The notes under the pieces were generated by a model. That model was not told the origin of the DNA. It searched no databases and worked only from the letters and a program-made list of their open reading frames with translations. This document shows, one piece after another, positions 43,786 to 57,181 of a DNA stretch of 64,000 nt. Within the stretch, counting starts at the first letter, position 1. The number at the start of each line of letters is the position of its first letter. Origin of the DNA: Cardinalis cardinalis (Eukaryota > Chordata > Aves > Passeriformes > Cardinalidae); contig JACDOX010000297.1 in the NCBI GenBank assembly GCA_014549065.1, forward strand, positions 278,223 to 342,222, written 5' to 3'. The position numbers and the translations under genes were made by a program.

Positions 43786-46394
43786 CAGCCAGTGCCCTGC
43801 AGGGTCTGTATCTCACTCACTGCAGTCATTCTAACACCAAATTATTATTTATCTTCATAAAATGGGAACAGTTAACATTCTAACAAAGGGGATGGAACAA
43901 CTTCAGGTGAGTTTGAATCTTATTATACACTTTTTAGTAGTCTTACACTGAGCTGTTGGTTCCCTACTACTAAATCATACATCCTGTAATTCATTCCTAT
44001 GTTGCTGAGGTAGGACATGACAGAATAATTATCTCTTAAAAGGATAAAATAAAGTCAAATACTGATCTGAGCTTGCACAGGGACAAAGTGTATCTGGTGA
44101 GGACAGCACTGTGATGGATTTAATGCTGAGAAGCATGAATATTCTTCAGTTCCACCCCAACACAGGATTTCCATAGACTGACTTGGAGAAGCACGTGNAG
44201 CAGCCTCACATTAACTGCACAATGCAGAAGCTGCTACAAATGAAAATGAAGCAATTTTTGGAGCACTGAGAGACCCTGTTTCGCCTGGTCTCCAGTAGGT
44301 CTGGGAAACACAGTTCTGCTTTGTGCGNGAAAGATGTTGTCCAGGAAATGCTTTTCATGTTTTAAAAACTACACTCAAGGATTTTTATAACTTCGATAAA
44401 AGTGAACTGCTGCTCACAGAGAAAGCTGTTCCTCCCCACAAAGCATTTACTTCAACCAATCCCTGCTTTGTTACACAGGTCTGAACAAGCTGGAAATGGA
44501 AAGAGTTTAGAAAAAGGGAAAAAAAATAAAATCACATAGTTAGAACAGGAGAAGTATCTGCATATATCTGTGAACCCCCCTAGTCNAGGATCATATTTTA
44601 GATGGTGTCACAGTGGGACACAGGATGCCATATTGAGGAAAAAGAGAAAGAAGTGAACACATCTGTGTGTTTGTTATCTGCCACCACAACAGCAAAGCTG
44701 GTTTGGGTGAGTGATGGGCAGATCCTGGGGCAATGAGGAAATTTTAGACAAATTGTGTCTATGTTAGAGGTCTCAAAAAAGCAGNAAGAGTTGAAAAGAG
44801 TTTGGAGCCCTTTGCTGTGGGCAGTTTTAGCGGTACCAAAACGCTGCTGAGTGCAAGCTTTAGGAAATCACAAACGACCTGGCTTGCAGAGTGAGAGGAA
44901 AAATCAGAGATCTCTATGAGGCTTACCCTTGCAGGGTATATTCAGGGACCCTGNTCCCATTCACAAGTTAAACTCTGGGGTTTGGGATTTGAGCCGGCGC
45001 TGAGCTGCAGGCGCAGCCCCGCTCCCTCCGCGCTGTCACCGGGTGCGTGTGAGCCAAGGGAAGGAAGTGACACAGGCAGGAAAAGCCAGCGGAGGGGAAG
45101 GCTGCAGGGAGCAGGGCCCGCTCCCCNAAGGCAGCCCCGCTCCCCCTGCACGCCTCGGGCTGCAGCTCGCTGCTCCCCGGCCTGCCAAGGAGGGAAATCA
45201 ACCTCAGGGATTGTCCCGGATCCGCTCAGGCGAGCCCCGGCTGCAGCGCTGAGCTCCGCAAACCCTGCCATCAGCACNGCACACCTCCTTCAGGTGGGCC
45301 GAACACCAGACCCAAGAGAGCCGGAGCGTCATGCACAGCCCATCATCCGCCGTTAATCACACTANTCGGTCACAGGTGCTGAGTGAATTTAGGTTTTGCC
45401 CACTGCAAAGGGAAAATCTGCTTGCAGCTGTGCCATGATACACACAACGCTATGNTGGAGCGGTCCGTGAAATTGTATTTTTTCATTCTGTGCTCACATG
45501 TTTACAAACACAGGTCCAACTGCCATTGGAAAACACTTTCATGGAAATCCAAGTTCCTACTTCTAAACCATTTTAAGTTTATGAAGCACCCTGCTGCTCT
45601 AAACAGAGTGGATTACACTATTCCTCTTTCTAGCAGAGAAATCTAGTGATGGTTTTGCATGAATTTGTTCTATTNACCAAATCAAAACAGAGTAAAGAGA
45701 TATTGAAGTAGTTGCAGAATAACATTTGCAATGCTTTTTGAATTTAAAGTATAAAAGTTAATTATGTATACAGACTAAATTAAGGGAGTCTTAGAAAACC
45801 AAACTTGGTTGTGGGGAAGAAACATTTAAGTTGTAGCCCATGAAGCCATGAAACTCCAGACTTAGAAAAGCAGGAATTTCCTTGCCAGTATGCAAGTGTG
45901 AGTAAGTTCTGGTTCAGAGCAATTAAAAGTTTAATTCTAGCACCTCTCCTTAAGCTGAGAACAGAATTAGGAAGCACAAGACCCCCTCCAGAAGCAGTTC
46001 TTTATACAGAACATACAGTCCAAATCCAAATTAATTTGAATTAATCCAATTCAGTNATGGCAGCTCCTCATAACAACGTTTTCCTCTTGAAAAAGAGTTC
46101 TTCCAACTCCTTTGCTTGTTTTTACATGTTGCTGTCTGGGCTAAGAACGGCAAACGAGAACTCAGGGGGAGCTCCATGAAGGAAAACCCATTTTGATGGA
46201 CTCCCAAACTACACACTTAATATTAGAAATTTCCCCGATTAAGCTTGAGCACAACAATTCCCGTCTCAGGCAGAGCCAACTTCTGGAGGAGCCCCCTGAG
46301 CTCAGCCCGGCCCGCTGCGTCTGGCCGAGCTCGGTACCAGCCGGGAACACCGCACGTTTCGGTAAGCACCGATTTTCACCATTTTAACCAAATC

Positions 46395-47085
46395 CTTGAA
46401 AATCCAGCGCTCCCCGCGGCGCTGCCGCTGCCGGGCCCGCCCGCGCCGGCCCCGGCGGGTCCGAGCGCCCCGCAGCAGCAGCGGCGGCCCGGAGCGGGGC
46501 CCGGCCGAGCCCCCGCCGCCCCTTCCCGCCCGCAGCGGCCCCGGCCCATGACGCGGCCCCGGCTCCCGCGCTGTCACCGCCGCGGCTCCATGGCGGCCGG
46601 GCCGAGGGGGAGGGCTCAGAGCCGCCGCCGCCGCCGCCACATTCCCAGGCCCCGCGCCGCCGCCTCCTCCCGGCGGCCGCGCTCCGGGAGCGGCGGGCGG
46701 GGGCGGGAGGGCGCAGGCGCTGCCGGTGCGTCCCGGTGCCCCCGGTCCGTGCGGGCCGGCCCCGCCGCCGCCGCCCGCAAAACAAACCGCTCGGCGGCCG
46801 CCGCGCACCCGCCGCCTCCTGCCAATCACAGCGGCACCCGCCGCCGCCCGCCAATCGGCGCCGCCGGGGCGCCCACCCGACGGCGCTGCTGGCCAATGGG
46901 CGCGCGAGGAGCCGCGTCGCCCGCCCCGCCTCCCCGCGGAGCCGGCTGTCAATCACGGGGGCCCATTGCGCGCGGCAGAGCCACGCCCCCGTCCGTCAGG
47001 AGGCGGGGTATAACAAACCACGCCCCTTACTGCTGTCAATCAGAGTGACGGACGGCGGCGCGGCCCCGCCCCCGGGCTGCCAGCA
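46395..47085 (-). promoter_or_regulatory. MAP3K3: CpG-island promoter, probably MAP3K3
   Basis: About 690 bases extremely rich in CpG. CCAAT boxes lie at 46,822-46,826, 46,851-46,855 and 46,893-46,897, and related TCAAT sequences near 46,950 and 47,036: an NF-Y-type cluster upstream of a minus-strand start. A strong Kozak context GCCGCCATGG reads on the minus strand with its ATG at 46,591-46,589. A TATA-like GGTATAAC on the plus strand near 47,008 could support divergent transcription. Assignment to MAP3K3 rests on position. Confidence 0.65.
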
Positions 47086-47322
47086 AAGAAAATAGAAAGA
47101 CAAAATCGAATTTTGTCCTTCTGCCCGTGCTGTACCTGCAGTAAAGCACCTCTGGGAATCCAGCCACAGGGTTAATGAGAAGAAATGCTCCCTTAAAATG
47201 AACTAATGAATTATAATTAAAAAATCATGTTAGATTGAGTCTGATGCAACTGCTGGGTAACTCCGTTCACACACCATGTGCTTCTGTCATCATCCAGTCT
47301 AACCCGGGAATTCCACTCTGAA

Positions 47323-47390
47323 TCAGCAATGCTTTGGGTTGGAAGGGACCTTAAAGATCATCTCATTCTTCTCCCTGTGTTTAAATCAAA
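47323..47390 (-). mobile_element. CR1 LINE tail
   Basis: AATGCTTTGGGTTGGAAGGG ACCTTAAAGATCATC, a short reverse CR1 tail. Confidence 0.75.
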
Positions 47391-48997
47391 TCATTCCTTT
47401 TAAAACAACACCCAGCCTGCCCTTTCCCAGCGTGTCCCCCGCACCTGCAGGATGCTATTTCCATGGCGTCCTTTCCACCAAAGGAACGGCAGAAGGGGTT
47501 TGTTGTTTTGAAAAGGAGCCCAGCCCTGACTCCCCGTGGTGGCCAGGGCNGCCCTGCTGCTGGGAACCCCACCTGGAGCAGATGTTCCAGCTGCTGCTTC
47601 TCCCTCTGCCAAGGGTCTGGGAGTGGCTTTGCTCACAGACAGCACGGCAGCAATGTCAAAGGGAACCTGGGTAAGGCACACGGACAAGAAAACTAGACTG
47701 GAAAGGGAAATTGCTCAAAAGTGTGAAAAACTGCAGGAATCTGAACCTACCCATCAGGAGGAGGTTGGGACTTAGTCAAAACATGACAACATCATCTGTA
47801 AGAAAATTAATTTTTTAATTTTTTTAACGGTTGGAGTAATAAAAAGCTCTTAGAGTGTCATCCCAGGTAGACATGGAAATAGGAAAAGGGATGATAGACC
47901 CAGCCACTTTCCCTTCTTAATACAAGTCTTGTATTTGTGGTGTCATGTGGGTAATTTTTTGTCCCTGCTCCAATTTGAATTCCTCTCTCATTTGACAGCA
48001 TCATTATTGATCTTGGAACCACTTTTTGACATGCTTTTTCACAGCTTCATGATGGCTTATCACTATCCTTTACCAACCACTACATCTCAGTTTCCTTNCC
48101 TCACTAATTTCCAATAAAATACTCCACAGATTTCTCCTTGTCCATAAATTCACATCCTTGCACTCTCTGCTGCTACATTTAATCTCATCTCAGTTTCTCA
48201 CTCTTCACTCATCCAATCTCCAAGATACTCCAGTTCCCCCCTATTATTGAAGCCTCCCACTTTGGTTCATCACCAAATTTGATTTTAATGCTTGCTCTTT
48301 GTTCCAGGATCGTTATAAAAAGGCTTTTCTAAGAGAGGTAAGATCCCACCCCATGCCCTGGGAGGCAGAAATTCAGTACCAATCCCCCCCTGCACCAGCC
48401 CTGGTTTCAAACCACTCCATCATCACCTCACCATTTGCTATTTTTGCCTATCTTGTCCTGCTAAANGAGAAGGATTCCATGTCCTTTGTGCAGAAACTTG
48501 CTTTGCTGAGCCCANAAGACATTAGACCAGCGAGTGGCAGCTTGTGACAGGAGGCAGCAGCTCCTGGCAGATGGCAGGGACACCCACCCTGGTGGAACTC
48601 ACTCTCCCCATCTCCCACTGCCCAGGGTGTCTGGGTTTCACTGAAGCTTCCCTGCACCTCTTACCAGATTGAAAATAGAATGATTTGTCCTTAACAGCTC
48701 ATCACTTCACCCACCTGTCAAGCCTAATGTGTAAACCAACAGATTTATCTCTTGGTTTGTGGTTTCCCCATTTTACAGACATTCTCACATCACTATCTAC
48801 ATGCAAGTGCCATCAGGACTTTTTTTGGACCACTACAGACCCTCACACCTTTTTTTTTTCCCCCTGACAAGCTGGTAAATCCTTCCTGAACTGCAATCCA
48901 ACTTTCTACCAAAATAAGTGCCCCTTTTTAGTGTAATTTGAGAAAAAAAAATGAATAATTCCTTTCTGACTTTCACTGTGTACTTAAGGCTGCGCTG

Positions 48998-49220
48998 GAA
49001 TCACAGAATCCCAGAAGGGTTTGGGTTGGAAGGGGCCTTAAAGACCCCTCCAGTGCCAACCCCTGACACCTCCCACTGCCCCAGGCTGCTCCAAGCCCCA
49101 ATGTCCAGCCTGGCCTTGGGCACTGCCAGGGATCCAGGGCCTGTCCTCCCTCCCAGGGAGGAAATATCCCATCAAATCCTTCTCTCTGTCAGTCTGAACC
49201 CAGTTCTCCTCGCCCTGCCA
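48998..49220 (-). mobile_element. CR1 LINE tail
   Basis: GAATCACAGAATCCCAGAAG, GGCCTTGGGCACTGCCAGGG and the AGGAAATATCCCATCAAATC block, a well-preserved reverse CR1 tail. Confidence 0.88.
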
Positions 49221-49489
49221 GCACAGTTCCTGATGAGGACCAGGTTATTTGTTTTACACCTGCTGATATTCCATGGTTTTCCACCCTGATTGTCCACACC
49301 CTTCCAAAGCTGCAGCTTTCCAGCAGAGAAGCTTCACTCCTGTAAACAGCAACTGCAGAACAGACTTAACTCTTGAATTTATTCAGATTGTCTGATGCCA
49401 TTTAATGTAAAATTATCAGTAAAAATATTCACAGGAGCTCCTCTGTTTCCAGTCAGCCCATTTGTTTTAAAGGAACTTTATAAGGCCCA

Positions 49490-49680
49490 ATTCTTTAATG
49501 CTGTCACGCAGCATCAACTAAGAAAAGGAAGTGTAATCCCTATTTTAGGGACTTAAGGGCATTGCACAGAGAGATAGTGACTTGTTAGAAGTTACACAGG
49601 AANTCTGGAGTAGACCTCTGGGATTTAACTCTTGGCACCTTTTCCTGGTGTCTTAATCACTATGCCATCATCTTATTTTC
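49490..49680 (-). mobile_element. MIR-like SINE
   Basis: CCTATTTTAGGGACTTAAGG, GCACAGAGAGATAGTGACTT, AAGTTACACAGG and TTAATCACTATGCCATCA follow the order of a MIR element read in reverse. Confidence 0.55.
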
Positions 49681-49919
49681 TGTTTTGGTAGTATTCCCAT
49701 TTTCTGAAGCATACCTGATTGAAAGAGCCCCTTTTCCTTGCTATCAGATGTACTATTTCTTCTTTCCTTCCTGCTTCCCTTCTTGTTTAGGTAGACACAT
49801 CCTTCCTGGGGAGCAGAGCAGGCTCCAGGCTGAGCCTTGTCTCATGCCAAAACTTCCTTATTTTACATCTTGGACTCCAGAGCCACAGAAGGGAGTGAGG
49901 AGGAGAAACCCTGTAAACA

Positions 49920-50070
49920 GAACCAGAGAATCCTTGAATGCTTTGGGTTGGAAGGACCTTAAATCCCATCCATGCCACCCCCTGCCATGGCAGGGGCACC
50001 TCTCACCGTCCCAGGGTGCTCCAAGCTCCATCAAGCCTGGCCTGACACTGCCAGGGATGGATGCATGAAG
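49920..50070 (-). mobile_element. CR1 LINE tail
   Basis: AATGCTTTGGGTTGGAAGGA CCTTAAA, CCATGGCAGGGGCACC, GACACTGCCAGGGATGG. Confidence 0.8.
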
Positions 50071-51923
50071 GGTTCTCCACTGTCTTCAGCAGANGTAAGA
50101 GTAATCTCATTAATCCCAGGCAGTTCTGTCTCTCCNAAAAATTCCTTGTTGTGCTCTCAGCTTTGAAAACAAAAAGAATGGAACNCCATCATCATGTCCC
50201 AACTCTAGGACAGCACGGCAGGATAAATATGGGCCCAAATGCATCTCTCCCCCAGCAGAGACACGAATAATGTGAAACTCCTGTAAAACACACCTGCAAC
50301 AGCCTTTCCCAGCCGGGAGGAGCAGGTGGGCACCTGTACCTGTCCTGTGGCCCAGGGCTGGGCCTGGCTGCCAGCAGCATTCCAGCAGAGGGGGCTCTGA
50401 AGCTGCTTAAAAACCAGAAGCTGTTCTGCCTTTGGAATGGCAAAATTAGAGAAGGGAAGAGGAGGAAGAAGATTAAAAATATTGTAGGCTTTTAGATCAT
50501 TACTTCCTCTGAGCTGACAGTCTGGACTGTTTCTAAAACAGCACGAATGAAAAAGCTCAAAATTAAATGCTTCTTCCAGTCACAGGCCCCAGAATAATCT
50601 GAGAGACCACTTTTTCTCTACAGCCATTGCTGTGCATTGTGTTACCACAGAGGGTTTCTTTCAAGTATTTTCCAGCCTTTTACTGATTGATGATTAATTT
50701 TCATTTACAGCTGGTATCAGAGCAGGGACTCTGCCACGGTCACAGAGCAAGACAGCTGTGCCAGGTGCTGGCTGGTCCATAATATTTACAAAAGGCAGAA
50801 CCCCTCTCATCTTTTTTTCTACCTGCATTCCTCTTGTTTTGCCACGCTGACAGGCAACCTGCTTCACCCATTATCCACCAGTCCACCACTTTTTGCACTG
50901 CTCCAACTTGCACAAGCTGCCTCCTTCCACCGTAGTGGCAGCTGAGGAAGTTTCTCTGGAGTGTTCCAAAGCACGAATCCAGGGACAAAAATAATCTGTG
51001 AGGATGCAAATGCATTTCTAGGGTGAAAGACAAACAATTCTTAGAAAGAAAGTATTTTTTTTCTGAGCAGGAGTTACTAACACAAAGTCCATATATGGCT
51101 TAAAAACCACTGCAGCATCTTTGCAGGCAGCTCTTTCCACTGTGGTCATTAATAAGCTTTTATTTCAAAGCCAGTACACAAAGAATTAGAAAGAAATCCA
51201 AGCGTTTAGTTGAACTAGATTGAATCTAAATACTTAGGGAAGTCATCAGTCCTGCTTGCCAAGGCCCAAGGTACAAATTTCCAAGCTCTGCCACACTATT
51301 CTCCTCTTGGCCCCAATTCCAGACACGACAGCANTGACTGAGTGTGGAAAAAACACCCTTTAAGAGAGGTCACCCTGCCCAGGAGAGACTTAAAGCTACA
51401 CAAGTGCCCAATTGCTTTGTTTACACTTTGCCTATATTCAAAATCCCTCCGAGACTAATTATTTGAATTCTAAAAAAAAAATAAAAAATCCCTCTTCCCC
51501 TCGTCTTAAAAACAAAAGCACACAGCAGATAATTCCATTTTTTTTTTGTGCAGGGAACAAGCAAATGTTGGAAAATATGAGCAGAAACAACACTGGGATA
51601 CACAGACCCTGCAGCAGATTTTTAAGAAAGCAAATATTTAATGTACAGCTGCATTAACCATTCTGTTGAAGTTCTGTAGTGACTGGGTTCCTAGTAATGC
51701 ATTTGGGGAAACTTGTAATTTAAGATAGCTGGAATTATCAAGTTTGTTTGGGTATTTGTAGGACATGGGATCAATATACTTAACCAGCTCTGCACACGCA
51801 AGGCAAAGCAATCAGCCTCCTCTTCTCCACACAGAAGGAATGAAGCATCTTTGTAGTTCCCTGCTCCCCCCAGGTTTTCACTCACCACACAGGGAACTGC
51901 AGTCAATCTACAAATGTTCCATT

Positions 51924-51929
51924 TTTATT
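51924..51929 (-). terminator. DCAF7: Candidate DCAF7 poly(A) signal
   Basis: AATAAA on the minus strand. It is chosen because repeats become common again beyond it; shorter transcripts are possible. Confidence 0.4.
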
Positions 51930-54900
51930 ACAAAGTATGAAAGGCAGAAAATACTGTACCTAATACACAGGAGGCCGAAACTTAGAAAGAAGGGTAAAAA
52001 ATCTGAATAAAACTACATAGGAAGCAGGAAATAGCATAAAAGGATGCAACATTCCACTTTCAAGCGGGTTCAGAAAATTGCCTTAAAATTTACAGTTTCA
52101 ACAATATGGTTCCATGACTCAGGTGTTAAAATCCATTGTAACAAACCCTTTTATATTTTCTCCATAAAAATAAAGGAATATAGGGACAACTGCAGTTATC
52201 CATGTCAACAATATATGTCTGTTGAATAGCAGGATACTGGGACTCCTCTAGGACAGAATAGTAGCGAAGTTGCAGGTGGAGAAAAGGACAGAAGTAAAAT
52301 TACTATTGCTTTAACATACTCTAGTGAGAACAAGAAGTCAGGGATCTCATATGGATGTTTGTACAATCATGCTACAAAGATTACACCTTCAGGAAATTAC
52401 CACAACAGGACTGTGAATGGGAAGAGCAGAAGGGAAAACACACCTAAAAGTAGAATCTCCTACTCGGCTACTGGTAACAAAAACGCTTCGGCGCAATGGA
52501 TTTAAATTACATTTTACACTGCTAGCNACCCAAGGGTTAAAAAAAGGTTATTTTTAAATAGTAGATTTCATAATTCCTATTTCCCAAGTTGTCAAAAAAA
52601 GCAACATACCTTTTTCTAGCTGCACTGGGACTCTGTCCTGCTCTGGTTCTTGCCTTTCTGCCTTGCTAAGATCCCACAGACCCACCCTCAGCACTAAGAG
52701 GGGCTGGAGTTGTATTTGTTGCACCTGGAAAGCAAACTCCAAGGAATGGGAGCTGGACCACAGGTTTACAGCTGCACATGGCCACAATGTTTTGCAGGAA
52801 ATAGCTTTTTTTCCTTAATTTTGTTAGATTTCCTATAAAGAAACAAGCTTGATGGAAGCCACTGAGATAATTATTTTTATGACTATGGAAATTCTTGCTT
52901 GATGCTAAGTATCAGAGGCTGCACAAAAGGCCACTGAGGTCCTTGGCAGACACANTTGTCATCTGAACAGGCAGCAGCAACTCTCACAAGTCCCCTTGCA
53001 TCTGGCTCTGCCATGAATCACCAGATGAGCCTTCAGTGACTGGTATTTAGCTGCATTTCTAATTACTGTTCTTTTTACTGCTGGTGAAAGGTGCTGATTG
53101 GAAGTTCTGAAGATCTCTTCCAGAAATCAAACCAAGTCAGGGGCATCCTAAACTCTCCTCAATACCCTCAAGAATGAAACATTTCTGACTCTTCTTGGGT
53201 AAGCAGGGGAAGTACAGCTGCATCAGAAAGTGCTCTTTAAGTGCCACATACAATTAATTCCCTGGATTCTCTGCAAAGATCAAGAGAAACTGGGACAGAG
53301 CTGACAGTGACTTGCTCATTGCTTTCCATGNCCACAAAACAGTAGGTACAGGCTTGCTGTGAGAGCAGAAAGCAGGAAACACATGTTAGAGAGAATNTGT
53401 GTTACCTGCCAGGGTAACTGTGCATTTGAGGTGGTGGAACCACTTTGCTACAACAGTGGGAAAACTCAGCCCTTTAGTACTTTGATGGGACTGAAACTGT
53501 GCAGCCTGCTGAGCCCAGAGCTTGGCTGTGCTGCTGTCCACTCTTTCCAGTGTGTCTGGAAAGAGTTAAAACACCACTAACCAGTTCAATGTTTCAGGCT
53601 GTGTGGATTTCCAGGCAGCAGCTGCAGTTTCTCTCTCACAAAATGCAAGTTTTCCAAAGACTCCAGGCACATCCCTACACAACCAACCCAGCACTGTCAT
53701 CATCATGTTCTGATGGTAAAGAAGAGGATTCCCAAACACCACTAAGTTCCTAAACTCTGTGGAGGACNTGCAGCAGCACATCCCTTGGGTTGGCCTAACA
53801 GGACAGTGTCAGTCTCAGAACATGAAGCTTCAGTTTAACATTTACAGTCTTGTCAAGTGCTCATATTTTTGGCTTTCAGTAAAAACAAGTGAAGGTCCAC
53901 TACATCCCCAGTTTAGGATTTTGGTGACGGTCCTTATTTAACATTTTCTACACAACACAGACAAATGCCTACCCTACAAGGGCTGAGGAAAAGATCACTC
54001 TCCTCCTAATCTTACCAAAAATATACTTGTTAAAGTGCCATCTGCAAGAGAACAAAATGGACACACTCAGCTCCTTATTTCCATTGACAACAAGCACGAG
54101 AACATCTGTGAATTCCGTACATCAGATTCCTCCCCTCACCTGGTCTCTGGCAGGCTTTGATCTACAGACTGAGGCAGCTTCTCATTGCACCACGAGGCAA
54201 AAATAGAGCTTTTCACTATTATCCAGAACATTCAGTAGAGTAATTACTGCTAAGTTTTGAAAGGATCATTAACTTTGACTTATGAGAGGCAATGCCTCCC
54301 CCGTTAAATACGTTTCAAGGTTCCTTAAGAAACAACCTGTTTTAGCAGTCTCCTTTCATATCATTTGAAACCACTGTGTTTTCTTTCTAAATAGATTGTC
54401 AAAGCACTCAAATCCTTGCCTTTTAAATCCCTGCACACACAAGTACAATTCCCACAGATNCAAGCTACCATAGCCCTCCTCATTTAGACAGTTCACAGAG
54501 TTGGCACACTACACACNAATTCAACATTCAACTTGTTAACTGCAGGTTTTCACCTCCCTAACAAGTTTTACATCATCAACATCTCCTGGCTGAGAGCCAG
54601 CAGGTTGCCCACATAATAGTAGGAATCTGTGGAAAGCTTGGTTTAAACAGAACATAACAACTAAACAATAGTTTAGTCTCTTGAAATAATCAACTGGAGA
54701 AGTGATACAGAACCTCCTAACTCAGAATTATTTCTGTCCCAGAATCAGACTGGTCTGTACCAACAACAGCACATGCTTTTCTGCTTTGCTCACCTCACCT
54801 GTCTTCACTCTTCCCTTAATGTTACTTTCTACTCAAAAACCACGAGGTATTTGCAAGCAGTTGTTCTGCATTCTCTGCTTGTGCAGTAAGCACCAAATAA

Positions 54901-57181
54901 CAGAAATTGAATATCAAAGTATTTCTTTTCATGAACTTTGGGAAAAAATAATGCTTATGGGGGCTTTACACCCTACAAAATTGAGTGTCAAACAGGGGAA
55001 TTGTGATAATCTGTATATTTCAATTCACAGGCCCCAGTGACAAGTGTCAGGGTTTGTTTTATCTTGCAGACAAACACCAAGCAGAGCATTCCCTCCCTGT
55101 CACTGGGTCAGCAGCTGCTGGCAAAAGGGCACCAAAGTCTTTCCCTTCCTTGTCTATATAGAAGTGCCATTTGCACTACAGAACATCTCACCCATGAGGA
55201 TTTTCATGTCTTTTCACTCATTAACCTTTCAAGGGACATCTTTGAAGTTATTTTAAGTATTATTTCCCTGGGCCAAAACAGTCTCCAGTGATTTAAAATG
55301 TAATTTCATGTGAAGAATGACAATGGATTATGCCCAAAGCAATATGCTGTAGATCCAGAAGGTATCCCAACTGGCTAAAAAAACAGGATATAGGCTTTAT
55401 TTAGAATCCACTGGAGCCTCCAAGATTCCTTCACTTGCCTTTGATACTTTTGGAGTAAGTACACAATTCCACAAACAGACCTCCATCAATCTCAGGGATG
55501 CAAGAACTGACACTGGATCCTCTTCTGGTCCTTAACAGGATTGATTTCCAACAGAAGCAGAATCTACCTGGCTATTCAGACCATGAGTTCCTTTATACAA
55601 GCTCTCTTNTCATTATCTTAGCATTCATCTTTGACTCATGCCTTCTGTACAGTAATAAACTTTGAAGCAAAAAGGGGACATGGAAAGTACTAACATTGCA
55701 GGGAGTTCCCTCTCAGTAACAGCACGTTTTGCCTGCCATTTGTAATTAAACAGAGCATGACAAGCCTGTGAATGTGTTTCAAATGACTCCTAAAGCTGTG
55801 AATGCCATTAGCCACTCCTACTAAGAAAACCCCAATTTTTGCTTCATCCTATGTAAGTTTTTTCCAGTTTCAGATGAAGTGCTATTGCAAAAAGTGATTG
55901 TTTGGCTAACACTGCTCTGACATCTAGCTAAAGCCTGTCTGTGGAACACACCACTCTCAGTAGTGCTGCTAATAAGAAAAATAGACCTTCAAGTCAAATC
56001 AAGCTCTGTCAGAAATCCCACAACTGAGCACACTGACAAAACATCAGCTTGCACAGTGTTAGTCTCGTGGCTCTCTGCTATCAAAAGGAATGATGGAATA
56101 CAGCTGCCCCTAATGAATTCCTATCAAATTCCTGAGGCAATGCTTTTCTGAGCTCCACGGTGAGAAGCAGCCTGCAGAAGAGTATTTCTCTATGTCCAGA
56201 ATGACAAAACTTTGCAGATTCTCTTCTGTATTTGACAGTGTCAGTTCCAGTGTTCCACAGCAATCGCTTTCCCAACTTGCCTTTCCTGCATAAACTGACA
56301 AGATGCAAGTTTGCCAGTGTCCTGCTATTTATAATCTGCCTCCAGTTGCAGGTGAATACTCATTAGGTGGAAAGAATTTTGATGGTTTCTGACATTTACA
56401 TAGAAACTGAGCTGCACACCCTTCCAGAGCAGCTCTGGCTGTCATGTCTTCATCAGAGAACTGCAGAGCCTTCAGCACAGGACCTGTGTTACTGTAAGAC
56501 TCCAACAAGGATTTTTTTCTTGCCTAATCCACTCAGCTTTCATTGAACAGTGTTATTGTAGAGTGATCACTATTCCAAACAGAAGCCCTCTGGCACACCT
56601 CCCAAAATCAGGAGAATGACAAATGTCAAACCTTGGCCTCAATGGCACAGCTTCTTTCTTTCCAGATCCANCTTTGTGCATCACATTAGGGAGTAACTAC
56701 TTTCAAAAAACCAGCTTTCTTTCAGACAGCAGACCAGCTCTTCTGACTTGTCTTGTTCATTCAACAAGACCTGGCAGTATAAAGCAAATACACTTCACAA
56801 AAAGATTGCTTTTTTGCTCCCTTCCAGACCTCCCAGGAACACAGGCCAAACACTATCTCTGAAGTACAGCCTAACCACAAAATCTTGCTCATCTGCCAAT
56901 CAAGCAAGCTACAAAGTGTGAAACCATTTTATTTTGATTTAGATAAGGTAAGTCTTCCAAGGGGAAATAATTTGATTGGAAGTGTCAATCCCAAGCCCAT
57001 TACAAATACATTTTTTCAGGAATTGTTTACCTCCTGGGAGCTCACGTCATGCACAGATCTTTTTTCTCAACCTATCACTGCTCTGTTTGCTAACACGACT
57101 GCAGGATACACACAAACTCAGTCAGAATTTAAAAATGAGACCTACCATAGTAACAACTGCCTTGAGCATCAGAAAAGTNTA

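Larger units (their letters stand above)
40240..46394 (-). other. MAP3K3: MAP3K3 first intron (predicted)
   Basis: Lies between the acceptor at 40,240 and the CpG island that starts near 46,395. Contains CR1 tails at 42,238-42,486 and 43,695-43,785 and a smaller GC-rich patch at 44,985-45,270. No exon ending in ATGG followed by GT with a good donor was found, so the start-codon exon is not placed. Confidence 0.5.
47086..51910. other. Intergenic MAP3K3-DCAF7
   Basis: No coding exon was recognised on either strand. It contains CR1 tails at 47,323-47,390, 48,998-49,220 and 49,920-50,070 and a MIR-like SINE at 49,490-49,680. In human the gene TACO1 occupies the equivalent interval; none of its conserved peptides were found in the translations. 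Confidence 0.55.

Noticed and set aside
46578..46591. Strong Kozak ATG followed by a donor-like GTGACA as MAP3K3 exon 1
   Set aside because: Fourteen coding bases joined to the exon at 40,239 would shift the frame and meet a stop at once.
46302..46956. Open frames of 190-267 codons in the CpG island
   Set aside because: Arg/Ala/Gly/Pro-rich translations on both strands are expected from CpG-island composition.
46960..46970. Minus-strand ATG giving an MGP-HEQEAL start for MAP3K3
   Set aside because: The frame works but the donor is poor and the site lies among upstream promoter elements.
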